From NCBI GenBank assembly GCA_014904985.1, contig MU128927.1:85107-149106 (forward strand): a DNA stretch of 64,000 nucleotides, read 5' to 3'. Under the pieces are notes generated by a model, which saw only the letters and a program-made list of their open reading frames with translations, searched no databases and was not told where the DNA came from. The position numbers and the translations under genes were made by a program. Source of the stretch: Hydnum rufescens UP504 (lineage: Eukaryota > Basidiomycota > Agaricomycetes > Cantharellales > Hydnaceae). Below are positions 20,835 through 32,794 of this stretch, in pieces. The stretch's first letter is position 1; the number at the start of each line of letters is the position of its first letter.

Positions 20835-21851
20835 ATGCATGCTTTATCAAATGCACAACTTGACAATGTCCTTCATCTCATTGACTCCAAGCACTCTGCC
20901 CACAAAATCTCCTCCATTACTGGTCTTCACACTTCTACTATCACCCGTGTCTGGTCCAAACACTGCCCCCATGTTTCCAAGTCCTCTGGTGGTTGTCCAT
21001 CAAAGCTTTCCCCCACTGATGTCCACCATGCCATCCATCTTATCCACACTGGGAAGGCTACCACTGCCACCCATGTTGCCCATTCCCTCCAATCCATCAC
21101 CAACCAGTCACTCTCCAATGAAACAGTCTGCCACCATCTGAAGAGTGCTGGTTTAAAGGCTGTGGTGAAGAAGAAATGTCCCCTGCTCTCCCAGTGCCAC
21201 AAGCATGAGAGACTGGACTTCACCCTAAGCCATAAGGACTGGACTGTGGATGACTGGAAGTGTGTTGTGTGGTCTGATGAGACCAAAATTAATCACCTGG
21301 GCTCTGATGGGCTCTGATGGGTGTGGAAAAAGGCTGGGGAGGGCCTCTCTGATCGTCTGGTGGAAGGGACTCTGAAGTTTGGTGGTGGTTCCTTGATGAT
21401 GTGGGGGTGTATGACATGGGAGGGGCCTGGATACACATGCAAGATCGATGGCAAGATGGATGCCAACCTCTACTGCCAAATTCTGGAGGACAAACTCCAA
21501 GGATCCCTCGAATTTTACAACAAATCACCTGGCAATGTGGTTTTCCAGCAGGACAATGACCCCAAATGCACCAGAAAAAGGGCCCAAGCCTGGTTCAAAG
21601 ACCATGGTTTCAATGTCATGAAGTGGCCTGCCCAGTCCTCAGACCTCAATCCAATTGAACACCTCTGGCATCACATAAAAACAAAGCTTGGAGGGTATGA
21701 AGAACCCCCCAAAGGCATCCATGAGCTATGGGAGTGAGTAGAGGCAGAGTGGGAGAAGATTGAAGCAGGGGTGTGTCAAAATTTGATAGAAAGTATGCCT
21801 AGGAGGGTGGAAGCAGTGTGGAAGGCAAAGGGGGGGTACACAAAATACTGA
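20835..21851 (+). pseudogene. Tc1-like transposase (DD34E), nearly complete
   Basis: N-terminal paired-like HTH pair (20835-21110: HKISSITGLHTSTITRV; SNETVCHHLKSAGL), then the DDE domain: VVWSDETKIN (first Asp, about 21275), FQQDNDPKCT (second, about 21550), SDLNPIEHLWHHIK (Glu, about 21655). There are 34 residues between the second Asp and the Glu, the Tc1 spacing. A 10-bp duplication (GGGCTCTGAT, about 21299-21318) creates a stop, and a TGA at about 21735 cuts off the C-terminus, which resumes to a TGA near 21850. Confidence 0.9.
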
Positions 21852-21879
21852 ACTGTAATGATTTGTGTCACAATTTCAT

Positions 21880-22092
21880 GTGCCACAAAACTGTTGCAAT
21901 GATATAGGTGGCTTGTTAAGGGCATATCTCTGTCAAATATTGATGGATTGCTATGAAATTTGGCACATGTGTAGACAAGAAGCATATACATCTTTAACAT
22001 ATTTTTTCAAATTTTTTAAATGGCTGGCTGGGGAGGTATAAACAAAGAGAGTCAAAAGTGGCAAACATTGCAACAGTTTTGTGGGTCACTGT
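21880..22092. repeat. Tc1 right-end inverted repeats
   Basis: TGCCACAAAACTGTTGCAATG (about 21881-21901) is repeated inverted at about 22063-22085, followed by GTCACTGTA. This fits a Tc1 right end with an internal and a terminal repeat. No matching left end was found, so the copy looks 5'-truncated. Confidence 0.5.
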
Positions 22093-22140
22093 ATGTCCAG
22101 GTGCTCAGTTGAGACTTTTGGAGTCCAAACTGGGGGGCAC

Positions 22141-22691
22141 TGTAATATAGTGTATTACGTAATTAAGTTAGGACTCAAAAGTCATGTATATATGGCAGTT
22201 GCCAAGATGAATCAAGCTAACCTTTGCCCGGACCTCTATGCCTTGCAAGAACTGTGAACCCTCTTGTCTCTGTCTTTGGCCTGCCTATCTGGCTATCTGG
22301 TTGGCTTGCTAGTAGCCATTAATCACTAGCTGGGTCCTCCCTCTGGCCCCTGCAGTTGTCTGTCCCTGGACAATCTGCACAGCAGTAAGTAGAGCATCTT
22401 CTCTACTTGCTGACCCCTCCTTCTCCTTAGGTAGTGACTGTGCCACTTGGCCAGTCACTACTTCTTTATGCCCTTCACCATTCCTCCCACTCCTTCACAA
22501 CCTTTTCTCCTGTGTCCAGGGCAAAGCCAGTGCTTAGCCCTGTTTGCAGCTCCCCCACCTGAAGCCAGTGCTAAGGGTGGTGTGATTACCCCTTCTCCTA
22601 TTCTCCCTATTCCTACTCCCTCCCCTGTCAACTCCACTTTGTCCAAGTACGACAACAGGTGCCCTCCTGAACTGGGAGGCACTTTGTTACA
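22141..22691 (+). repeat. 3' LTR, 551 bp
   Basis: Same length as the 5' LTR, with six substitutions, five of them transitions. Followed by the target duplication CTGCT. Confidence 0.9.
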
Positions 22692-22696
22692 CTGCT

Positions 22697-23750
22697 GAGC
22701 AAGGTCATCTGGTTGTTGACCCAGTTGGACAGTTGCCATCACTCAGAGGTGTAAGGAATTCCTGAGAGCATGAAGCATCTGCTCATGTTGACAGGAGGTG
22801 GGGACATTGCAGAGTTGGCAGGTTAAGTCCAACAACAGAAAATCAAGGGGAGGATAAATCTCTATCTTTGCATTCAAAAATCCACAAAGTCAAGATGAAA
22901 AAGAGATATGGAGTGCAAGCTCATATCCAATCTTTGATCTTGGATTGGTGGATGCCAATTCCAAGATTCTGAGAAAGCTTGTATTTCAACTTTGGAGTCA
23001 CTTTGCCAATATGGGACTTGGAATTTGGATATGATGTCATCCTCCAAAATACAGTAAATTTGTGTGGAGGATTTCTCCTCAATAATGCACTGTAGTGACA
23101 AGGGGGTTGTTTAATCACCTCCCCTAGTTGCCTCCTAGGGCTGCCTTTTAGGCCATTTACAATATCTGTAAAAATGGACATTCACATTTTTGTAGCATCA
23201 TCGTGCCAGAATGGCTGTGCCATTTGGTCCCACTTTTAAATACAGGATGACAGACCCCAGCCAATTCAAAGGAAGAACCATTTTCATACATAGTCCTTAT
23301 TCCTGCACAAGTTTGTATGTTTACTTACTAGTACAAGACCACCCTCAGTGCCTACCAGCAGCCAGATGTGGTATATAAACAAGATTTTCCCTCCTGTTTT
23401 TAAATATGTTGATAATTCCCCAGGTCCACCTATCAGTTTGGGAGGCTCTGAGTGAGCCCCAGGGGTGTGAAATGTTGATGATTGAATCTCCACCATCATA
23501 AATTTAATGTATTTAATGAATTTCTTCATGCCTGTCATTCAGCTGCCACCAAATATGTGCCATTCAAAGCAGCAGAAAGGCAGTGCCAGTCCAAAGAAAA
23601 ACAACACCTTTGAGAGGATTTGGACCTCACCACCAGATGGTTAGTGGAGAGGCCCCTGCAATTTAGACCTGTGCTTTTGGGCTCTTATTACAATTAAATA
23701 TGACAAAGAGTTTATTGTTCTATCCAGGGAGGTTACATGAATGAGAGTGG
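22697..23750. other. gene-relic flank and uncharacterised DNA
   Basis: 22697-22850 on the minus strand reads as continuing coding sequence (CQLCNVP, MLHALRNSL) of the gene interrupted by the LTR element, with a stop. 22860-23750 has only short open frames and no recognised feature. Confidence 0.3.
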
Positions 23751-23751
23751 G

Positions 23752-24260
23752 CTAGACAGTGTCAAGGATATCCTGCAAATGATCCTTCAAGTCTTCCAGT
23801 TTGGACTCTGCTTTGTCCTTCCATCTCATGGCTACAGTTAGCTCCTGCTCTTTCTCCTGAAGATGCATTGTCAAAGTGGCGATCTTATTATGCATCTCTT
23901 CACAAGACATCGAGGAAGACAGCAGAGAGGTAGAGGGAGAGAGGGAGAGGGGTGTCATTGGAGAGGTGGGTATACAATAGGGTGATGCCAGTTGTGATGA
24001 TGATGTTGATGGGTGTGGGATCAGATCAGAGTTGATGGATGTTTCAGCAGTATCACCAGTATTTGGAGGTGCAACAATTCTGGACCCAAGCTAAAGATAA
24101 AAGAAAGTATTTAGAGGAGAGATATGAACAAATCAAATTGAAATTTACCCCAGAATGCACACTTCTGGACAGTACCAGAGCATGAGTAGAAGCCCTGGCC
24201 ATGAGTGTGCAATGTTTTTGAGAACAAATGTTGGGCTAATCCAATCTTTCAACAATTGAG
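23752..24260 (-). pseudogene. GRF-like zinc-finger plus coiled-coil gene relic (near KDZ copy 2)
   Basis: Minus strand. The upstream exon (about 24260-24149) reads HGQGFYSC..KCAFWG, the core of a GRF-type zinc finger (G-x-F-Y-x-C ... C-x-F). A 58-bp intron follows (donor GTAAAT at 24148, acceptor ATCTTTAG ending 24091), then an exon 24090-23752: Ser/Thr/Pro-rich linker and a C-terminal coiled coil (EEMHNKIATLTMHLQEKEQE) ending in a stop. The predicted splice does not keep frame, so it is probably decayed. It has the same order as the gene at 42.0-42.6 kb beside KDZ copy 3. Confidence 0.5.
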
Positions 24261-24419
24261 AATCCAAAAAAAGAAGATGCTTTCTATGCACCTTCTATAT
24301 CCACATGAGTGCAATGGCAGAGAACTTTGCCATTCATGCAGTGTATGTACAATTTGGGCCAAGGGGGAGGTTGGGACATTGTCATGAGATATTGGGAATT
24401 GCCGATAGTCTTTCATTCA

Positions 24420-24930
24420 GCTCTCTTGCTAAACAGACACTGCAGCTTGTCTCCAGTGTACATTTTCTTGAGATCCTGGGCACTTTGAAGATCTTCCTCC
24501 ACTCCTACCTGTCTCACCAAATGGACTCTGTAGCTTGTCTTCAGTGCACATTTTCGAGACTCATCATTCATCATTCTCAAGACTTATCATTCATTGTTCT
24601 CAAGACTTATCTTCTCATGATCTGACATTATTCTCTCAATCTGCCACCTTCTATCCTCTTAAGGACTTACGCCCCCTATCTCTTGTTAAATGGACATTGC
24701 AGCTCATCTCCAGTGCATGTTTTCTTGGGACATTCTTGGTCTTTTCTTGAGGATCTCATCCCACTCCCACCAGTCTTGCTGAATGGACTCTGCAGCTTGT
24801 CTCCAGTGCATGTTTTCTAGACTTGGCTTCTCTTAATTTGCCATCATCTTTCCTCTTGAGGACTTAGGTGCCATCAATTGCTATCTCTTGTTAAATGCAC
24901 ACTGCAGGTTGCCTCTAGTGCACATTTCTT
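24420..24930 (+). repeat. degenerate tandem array before KDZ copy 2
   Basis: A block of about 45 bp, CTTG(C/T)T(A/G)AA..GGACTCTGCAGCTTGTCTCCAG then TGCA(T/C)..TTTTCT, recurs near 24430, 24518, 24681, 24778 and 24888, with CTTGAG(G)A-type sequence between. Like the array before copy 1 it is CTGCAG-containing, pyrimidine-rich and ends just before the KDZ start. Confidence 0.7.
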
Positions 24931-25009
24931 GAGGATCTACCCCTACTAGTCTTGTTCATCCTCACCGTATGTTTCCTTGATCTGGGCTGTCTACATAATG
25001 ATATCAAGC

Positions 25010-28000
25010 ATGCTGGCCAGCCAAAAGAGGAGAAGGCAATGGGGGGCGAAAAAGTCTCAAGTTGAGGCAGCAGGAAGGGAACACACTGATGAGCTGGCAG
25101 AGCCATCATCATGGGCTTGTAAAACACAATGTACAAATTGCTCTTCACATACTGGCTCCTCTGTTGGGGAGACCAATTCTGCACTCAACATGGATTCTCC
25201 TGGCTTTGGCTTAGATCTGTCTGCATTATCTCTTGCTTCTGGTTCACCATCCCCCTTACTGCCACCTCATGCTGAGCGGTCTGAGTTCCTCAGTCATCAG
25301 CCTCTTGACATCATTTATGAGCCTGATCATCTCACAGCCAAAATACAGCTATTGGATGATAGGCAATCTCACCATGCTTGTCATAGACATGCTCAAGCAC
25401 AGCAGTGGAACAATGAGGTGCTCCCATCCCTAATTTGCCCATTCATGAAGGCAACATGGAAATGATTTTCAGCAGCCTCTGGGAGTTGGACACCATGTAA
25501 ATGTAGTGGAAAGGTTTCTCATCTTGGGGTGTTGTGTGTCTCCATGGAATGGCTAGAGGACAATGTCCTAGAGGTGTGTGCATGCCATTCTGCTGCTGTC
25601 CAGCTCATTGAGCATGGGTACTCCCCATGCACACCTCTTCACCCTACACTGGCTGTCAGCCTTGATATGCTGGAATTTGCTGCCACTCTACTTCTTCACA
25701 TAGCCCCCAATGAAAGGGCATGGGCAGAAACCATAGTTGTGTACCTTAAGGCTTGTGGGCATGAATTTGCCACTGGGGACTCATTTTGCTGATGCTTTGC
25801 AAATGCGCCTGCTTACTATCAGCTGGTTGTTCACTTGGTTAATGGGGGAGATGCCAACAGTCTTGGATGAGGCAATGCCTGTCAATGAGTGAGCATACCC
25901 TAGTGCTAATGCAGAGGCACCAAACAATTGTATGGCTGCCTGGCATAGTGCTTCTGATAGCATATCATGACCACATGAATACTTAAGATCAAGGTGTCCC
26001 CTTTGTTTTGGAGGGAATCATACAGACTCTTCTAACAGGATGTAAGTAGAGGAGTGCTTCTTAGTCCCTTTGTTTTTGCTTCTAACTAGCTTAATCATAC
26101 AGTGTGCAGCTAATAGTCTGTATTGATGGAAATTTCCAGCTGAAACAAATGCATGATGAAGACTGGAGATGTGGCCATGAGGGGGAGACTGGGACATGCA
26201 ATCCTGCTGTTATGTCACCAACATCAATCATCTTGTTGAGGGAATATCTCAAGGAATGGGAGAAGAGAATACTGCATGTCCAGGAACTGAAATCATTGCA
26301 CTCTGGGCAGAAATGCAGGGCTAAAGAGTCTGTTGAGGATGACACAGGAGACCCTCAAGAAGCTGATGAAGTGGAGCAGGGACTATATGGCCCCAACTTG
26401 ACATATGATGCATGCCAAGAATCATTTATTGCAGCTGATGAAGATCATATAAAGGCATCTATGCAATACTTTGAAGATACTGGCATGATGGCTCTCCTGT
26501 CATCATGATATGCCACTTTTTTCAGCAAGCATGTGGACTGCAGGAGAAAGCAGTTCTATGTGTTCGCACTGATGCAGAGACTATTGGATTACCTCCCCAG
26601 TCACTGGAGAGTTGGCACCTTGTATGATATCAGTTGTCAAATGGATCAGTCTCTCAAAAAGTGGAATTTTATGCCAGAATGGCAGCCATGTCTTGAGTGG
26701 GGTGTATCTATATTCCATGCCTATGGCCATCAATGGGGCTGTCAGCTCTGGTACCATCCACAAAAGTCCGAGCTCTGGGGTCTGTCAGATGGTGAAGGTT
26801 GTGAGAGATTTTGGAGCAAGCTTTGGAAACTCATCCCAGGCTTGCAGGTGATGGGCTATCACCATCATATGTTCATCTTGGACCTTCAAGTTGAACATAT
26901 TGATGGAGGCAAGCAAATGGGAATGGGCAAGTGGCTGCAAGATTGTGTTGACCATGCACAGATGCACCTAGAAGAAGCTGAAAAGAAGCTTGGTGATTGT
27001 TGTTCAAGCTACCTACTTGACCAGTTCAAGGCCCAATGAGAATATCACAGTCAGCCCATCTCACAACAATCTCAGACAAAGGGAGCACATGCCATTGACC
27101 AAATCATGTCCCTGAATGCAACTCTTGATGCTCAGAGAGAAAATCTGAAGGATGTCATTGCAGAGGGGAATGGTTTAGTACAAGATGATTCCTCTGTGAG
27201 TATATTGGTGCAGGTGGAGTGGCAGGAGAAAGTAAGGGCCCTGAAGGGTACTATCCAATGTCTAGAGAATGTGATCACAAAGAAGACAGAGGAGCTACGG
27301 TTGTCTGATTGAGCCTCTGCTGCCAAGTTGACAAAGCTCAAGAAAGATAAATGGGTCAATCTACAACTTAACCTCCATGTGTTGTGTGAGCAGCTTCTCC
27401 GGAAGCTATGAGCTAGAAATTTTGAGCTTGTGACATTGGATCGTGCTAACTCAAGTCGTATACTGGACCAGAAGACCAAGGCCCATGTTGAGAAGGCAGT
27501 CAAGGGACAGTCAGGTGGAATTGAGGCAACTGTGAAGAAGTACAACAGATGGCTGAAGGAACTAGCAGGACTGCGAGGAAAAGGGGGGATCTGCAAAGAT
27601 GCCTACATTCCCCCATTGCTCTCTATGGAGGGCCTGTATAAACTTGATGTAGATCAAGATATCTGGGAAGACTCTAGGGGTGATATGGCAGATTTCCCTG
27701 ATGGAGTTGTGCCCCCATGGCTAGCCAACCCCTCAGTGAAAGAAGGTATCTGACTTTCTCAGGAGGTGGCCAGCTGTCATGAGGAATTGGAGTGATGCAA
27801 GGCTGAGCATGCAAATCTTTGGATGTGGTTTGCAGAGGAATATTCAGCAGCAAATAATGTGTTCATGGGGTCTGAGGATGAAGAGGTTTCCTATTTTGCT
27901 CTTATCAGGGTGCACCAGCTATATGATTGGATGATGGCATGGAAAAAGTACATGGTCCATGTCCCAACTGTGTCTGGAATGTCTGTCCCCAATATGTGTG

Positions 28001-28221
28001 CACCTTTGCCACTGCAACAGCACTGCCAAATCTGTGACTGTGTTCTGGCCCTTGAGTTTCAGGATGTTCTACAGTTGTGCAGTTGCCAATCCAGAGGATC
28101 AGATGACCCCAATGCAAGCTCTGATGATTCAGAGACTGGAGAGTTAGAGGAATTTTTTGAAGTTGAAGAGGTGGGTTTCATTGCTGCTATAGACCAAGCT
28201 ATATTAGAGGATGAAGAATGA
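25010..28221 (+). pseudogene. KDZ transposase copy 2 (CxC1 type), decayed
   Basis: Same order as copy 1: basic N-terminus (25010), CKC..VCACH cysteine cluster with SLDMLEF and NERAW (25500-25720), a CPLC knuckle (about 25998), VCIDGNFQ (about 26118), YDISCQMDQ (about 26620), HAYGHQWGCQLWYHP (26718-26762), GLSDGEGCERFW (about 26778), coiled-coil and acidic C-terminus. In-frame TGA at 25463, 25790-25792, 27037-27039, 27310, 27409, 27751 and 27794, mostly where copies 1 or 3 have an Arg codon. A frame break lies near 26510. One clean intron, 26042-26102. Confidence 0.9.
26042..26102 (+). other. KDZ copy 2 intron, 61 bp
   Basis: GTAAGT donor and CATACAG acceptor. Joining AGG AT with T GTG CAG restores R-I-V-Q-L-I-V-C-I-D. 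Copy 3 has no intron at this site. Confidence 0.8.
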
Positions 28222-28530
28222 TACTTCACTAATGTTTAACCTTAAATAAATTAACACATCCTTTGAGATTGGCATTAAAAATATCCTCAAGTTTGAAATT
28301 ATGAGAAGTCTCTAGTGATACTAGGCCTTGTGAAAATATGGGAGTTCACTACTTTGATCTCAAATTGACATCAAAAATCCTCAAATGTGGCTTGTATGGT
28401 CATCAAATGCCCTTTTGATCAATATTTGATGTCAAACAGTTTTCTGCCCTACTAGGTACCATATTGACATCAATTTGACATACCTTTTGAGGTCTACCCA
28501 AGTGGCTGACCAGGCTGGTAGTGGCAGGAG
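28222..28530. repeat. KDZ copy 2 3' flank, homologous to 5160-5430
   Basis: Several TTGA..TCAA half-palindromes (28352-28480), CCTACTAGGTACC at 28449, then GACATACCTTTTGAGG. See the copy 1 counterpart. Confidence 0.6.
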
Positions 28531-28863
28531 CAGGAGGAACTTCAATGATGAGAGCAGGAAGGTTCTCAACAACAGCCTTGGAGATCACCTCGACTTCAGC
28601 CATCAGGGTTTCATGAGATGAGGCATTAGTCTGAAGGCAAGTCACTAGGTTCTGGAGTATAATGTTCTGTTGCTCCAACTGCTCATACCATTGTTGTTGT
28701 GCCTCCATCATTTGATGAAGGCCTACTCCAGCATTGCCAAAGACAGAGAAAGCATCAGCAGGGATTTCATCCATGAGGAGAGGAGGTAGAAGGGATAAGG
28801 AAGATGTTTGTGGGGTCAAGGAGATGAGTTTTGATCTTCTGTCAGGGCAACACTGCCATCAAA
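28403..28863 (-). CDS. hypothetical coiled-coil fragment beyond KDZ copy 2
   Basis: Minus-strand open frame with Met at 28819: Pro/Leu-rich start, then a glutamine-rich helical segment (MMEAQQQWYEQLEQQN) and an Ala/Val-rich end. It overlaps the 3' flank of KDZ copy 2 in the opposite direction. No family recognised; it may be a C-terminal exon of a second element-borne gene or of a neighbour. Confidence 0.3.
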
Positions 28864-28869
28864 GCCACA

Positions 28870-29364
28870 AACAGAAAGAGGAAAGAGATTAATTAACCAC
28901 ATGCTATTGCAGTGGAATCCTGAGTATACACCACACAACAAGGGACACACAAGTCTTGCTCCTATCACAGTGGGAATCCTGAGAGATCAAAACTGGTGAT
29001 CCCCCAACTGTGAAGGGCTATAAGTACTACTTCCTGCACACAGCCACCACAGCCCATCAGTCAGCCTCCACAGCCACCATCACTAAGCCTCACTAAGCTG
29101 ATGCAGCCATGTTATGTGCACCTCCACATGGCTCTCCCCTAACTTCCATATGCATCCACCTTGGTCAGCCACTTGGGCTGACCTTAATAGGCAGGATAAA
29201 TCCCTCATCTAGTCAGCCTAAGAGGCCTGTTTTTTCTTTGATGTCAATTGACAATCCTCAAATGGACCTTACAGGAAATTGGATGGGACCTAATATCAAT
29301 GCTACATGGATCACTGAATGGCTGATCGGGAAGGTGTTGGAAAACCCGGAGGATGCCATTTAGA
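28870..29364. other. no recognisable gene
   Basis: Intergenic sequence with a TATA-like GGCTATAAGTACT (about 29017). The 84-codon frame at 29109-29363 looks like chance. Confidence 0.3.
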
Positions 29365-29640
29365 GGGTCAGTGGGCAATATGGGATTATCGGTGATAGTC
29401 ACAATTATGTATAATGCACCTCGGTCAGCCGGTTATGACACCTACCTTAGGTCAAAAAATGAGGCATTTTTAATACCTAACTAGGTCCCAAGCAATATGG
29501 AACATAATTGGGTCCAACTCAGGGTCTTTGATACCCGGTGGCTTACAGTCTTTGGGCCAACTGTGCCCAACTTGGGCCCATTTGTGGCTACCTTGGGCCC
29601 AACTTGGGGAACTTGCACACTTGAACGGCAGATCCTTAAA
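29365..29640. repeat. TTGGGCCCAA-type palindrome cluster, 3' end of the 29.5-33.1 kb cluster
   Basis: Contains several TTGGGCC(C)AA and TGGGCCC palindromes between 29545 and 29610, ACCTAACTAGGT at 29482 and a block inversely related to 14337-14450. Similar TTGGGCCCAA palindromes lie downstream of KDZ copy 3 (46810-46975). Confidence 0.6.
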
Positions 29641-29791
29641 CCTCACTAGAAACCTAACATTCATGTTGAAAACTTAGAACACTATTAACGATGACAAGAG
29701 CAATGTATTATGATAGGAATGGAATGATATGGACATGAGTAGTCTCGTATCTACAAGAGCCCAGCACCATTTCCTGCCCAAGTAGCAAAGC

Positions 29792-31745
29792 TCATTTGAA
29801 GTGCATCAAAGTCTGCAGCACTGAGATGAACCTGCGCACTGGGCAGTGAAAATGAGGCTGCAAGGGTCCATTCGGGTGAGTGCTCATCATGTCAGGACCA
29901 GAGTTGGGAGTGGAAGATGATGCTGAGCTATCCCTAAGAACTTGTATAGGTGGAGACGTAGACGTAGGGAAATTATCCAAGGGTGTCGAGGCCCCTGAGT
30001 TCGTCGAATATGTTGGCATCCTATGTAGTTGCGCGACCTGGCTGTTGACCAAAGGTACTGTGGCTCCCACATGGCTTGATGCAGAAGTTGTCGCGAGAAA
30101 AGGTGGAGGGCTCTGGTTAGCCTGAGCACGGATGAGCGAGTTGGGAGAAAGAGGAGTTGGCGACTTGTCGAGTTCGTCTGGAATTGTAGATGTCGATCTT
30201 CTTGGGAGTCGTAACTTCCTTCTCCTTCTCACTGGCCTCTCATCCTCCTCTACGTCACTGTCATGCTCCCCAGCATCCTCAGCCGCATGACCAGGCCCAA
30301 TTCCTGTAGAGTCCCGACTTCTACCCAATTCACTATACTTCCATTTCCCCATTGTGCTCTCCACATTCTCCTCCCGGACTTCATCCAGAACTGGACTGTT
30401 GATTCCTTCTCCCCCCAGCGTGGCACCCCCAGACCAGTCGTTCGAAGCTCTAGCACGATCTACACTCCCGATGGTATGCTGGACTCGCCCACGGTGATCG
30501 ATCATGACCGGCAACATGGACTCATCGGAGTCGAGAGGAGACTCTGGGAGTTCTTCTAGGCGGATCTGACGATCTTCAGGATGAGTAAAGGCCTCGTACA
30601 TCTTGTTCCAGTGGGACGTTCGGTACTTATCGGCTATCCAACTCCCTAAGAGTGGGAATTCATCCACAGTAGGAAGCCCCTCCAACCGAAGTCAATTAAG
30701 CCTCAACAACTTTGGTATCTCCATCCACTTCATTACTTTGACCTTCGCTGGCATATAGGGGCCCAGGAGCTTGTGCATTCTCTGTGCACAAGCAGCTTTC
30801 GTATGGTGCATGTCTTGTGTTTCCATTATATGCCGCCGGTGTGACTCTCCTTCTTCCAAAGCCTCAACCTCCTTCGACCATAGTTGCTGAGCAAGAATGT
30901 ATTTGTAGACGTCACCAATGTGCTGGGTGGGGTCAAAGTGAGACTTGTACCACGATTCCATTTGGGGTGAGTTCATAGAGGAGGTATTCTGACTATGAGC
31001 AGCCGACGAAGACGCCATATCGGAGACCATCATGTAGAAGGTATGGATGCAGTGTTCAGCAAAGTTTTGCCATCCACATTCCACCGGCGCTGTGTCTGTT
31101 CCATGAGCTTCGCCACATCCCCTCCTGATTCTCCTTTCTTCTTTCCTACCGCAGTCTTCCTCCCACGAAGTTCAGACGTCAAACACTCCGTCTCTGCCAC
31201 CCAGGCTTCAGTATCACTGCCACCCATATCGTTTTTGAGTTTTGCATATGAGTTGCACGCTTCTGACTTCGACACAAACTCATCTTTCTCTATGTTCCAG
31301 AGATCAGAATGAGAAACGAAGGGAAATTGTGACATCAAGATCACGAACCTTTGAGAAGGTTGAGGTATGCGTTCCAAGGATTCCCGCGCTGTTGGCACTC
31401 ACTCGTATTCAGCGACCATTTCCCAATTCTCATCAAGTGTGTGACGGTACAACCCAGGCGCTGGGCACATGGTTTAACTTTCGTCTCTTCAAACTGGCGG
31501 AACATTTCTACAACTTCGTCCATTTCGTCATTCCAGAATTTGCGCCTTCGACATTGTATGTCTGCAGTATCATCTCCATCCTCGCCGTCTTCATCACTAT
31601 GATCATCATCCTCATCGCAATCATCAAGGGAATCATCAAATGACACCGTTTGGCATTGAGATTTTTGAGACTGGGAAGGGGGCGATTGCCAACCAGGGTT
31701 CGATTCATCAGAATCATGGTCTCGATGTCCTCCAGAGTCTTTCAC
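29792..31745 (-). pseudogene. minus-strand multi-exon gene of unknown function
   Basis: From 31745: an acidic Asp/Glu-rich N-terminus, then FWNDEMDEVVEMFRQFEET and GNPWNAYLNLLK. A 59-bp intron (31348-31290, donor GTTCGT, acceptor ACATAG) rejoins LLK with EKDEFVSKSEACN. The coding region then continues (TQRRWNVDGK), shifts frame near 31050, and runs on as SWYKSHFDPTQHIGDVYKY and MHKLLGPYMPAKVK. A TGA at 30692 separates it from LEGLPTVDEFPLLGSWIADK and a long Ser/Pro/Asp-rich tail with RRRRK. The GNPWN block resembles GPWNDF in the 5.4-7.4 kb gene. Function unknown. Confidence 0.5.
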
Positions 31746-31960
31746 CCTAGGGCAGTCAGGGGGTTCCAGCGATGGTCAGTGAATGGGGACGGAGTGGTTG
31801 ACTGGGGACTCAGGGGACCATCCATCCCGCAAACCGAAACCCGGACCAGAGGGTGGGGTGACTTCCCAAGCCATGATTTTATCACTCGTCGCATTGGTGG
31901 TCTCTAGTCTGGAGTACCGGATAATAAGCAACAGTGTAGATATAATCTCCAATAAACTAC

Positions 31961-32787
31961 TCACTTAATTCGCACTTCCAGGGCCTCCACAAGACATTGT
32001 AACTTGGTTCCAAAGTAGACTGGATTCAAGCTACGCTTTTCAACAAAGAAGGCGAGCCCTTCTACAATCCCGAGAGTACCACTGGATCCTCTCCTGATGC
32101 CTTTCACAAGTACATCCATTGGTACGTCCACATGGAGCACACGATTAAGAACTGGATCCAGATTCTCCCAGTCCTCATCACGGTCTTCGCCACCACCTGC
32201 GAAGGACAAAGGTATAGTCTCCGGGTGTCTCACATCCCAGAGACATGTAGCCCTATTGTCCTTCTGATCCCATTCAGGGACATTCAGAGGAAGTTGGTGG
32301 GATAGTTTCCGGCCTTGATCAAGCAACGCTAATACATCAGCAGATGTGAGGGCACGGTCTTTCTTTGTGGATGTAATATCCAGGGGATTTGGCAAGTTGG
32401 CAAAGATGAGGGTAGAATACGCTGGACAGAGGATGTGGAGACCTTTCGAGGGTGGGTTCGTGGAGATACGAGAATGAATGTCGACAGAGACGAGTGTTTG
32501 TCTGCTGGTAGATGCAAACGTCGGAGCCTTGGCAACAGCCGTAGAGGATCCGAGGCCTTGGATGGTACCACTGGGGAGGAAGAGGCTGGTGCATTCGAAG
32601 CTGTCTTTGCACTAGAGGAAGCTGGTGTTCCTTTGGATGAAAGAACTTTCGCTTTCGATAGAGGGCGTTTAGCTTTAGGCGAGGGTGGCTTTGGATTAGA
32701 TGAGGAACCTTTCATAGAGGGGCGTGGGCGCTTGGTGGATGATTGTGATGAATCTAATGATTCAGGGTGGGCCCGTGTTCTAACCAT
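31961..32787 (-). CDS. hypothetical protein with basic Ser/Lys/Pro-rich N-terminus
   Basis: Minus strand, ATG at 32787: MVRTRAHPESLDSSQ followed by a Ser/Lys/Pro-rich basic region. From about 32420 the better frame is the one ending at 31961 (KKDRALTSADVLALLDQG, NRATCLWDVRHPETIP), so an undetected short intron or frameshift joins the two. The start lies just downstream of a hairpin repeat unit (32797-32862) like those before KDZ copy 3. No family recognised. Confidence 0.45.
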
Positions 32788-32794
32788 GTTGACG

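Larger units (their letters stand above)
16226..22691 (+). mobile_element. non-autonomous LTR retrotransposon (LARD-like), 6.5 kb
   Basis: Two 551-bp direct repeats (16226-16776, 22141-22691) begin TGTAATATAG and end TTGTTACA, flanked by the 5-bp duplication CTGCT. I count six substitutions between them (about 1.1%), so the insertion is recent. A possible primer site (TGGTTCCCTCTAG) starts one base after the 5' LTR and a GGGGGG tract precedes the 3' LTR. No protease, reverse transcriptase or integrase is visible in the interior; it holds one gag-position ORF, tandem repeats and a Tc1 relic. It must have used another element's enzymes. Confidence 0.9.
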
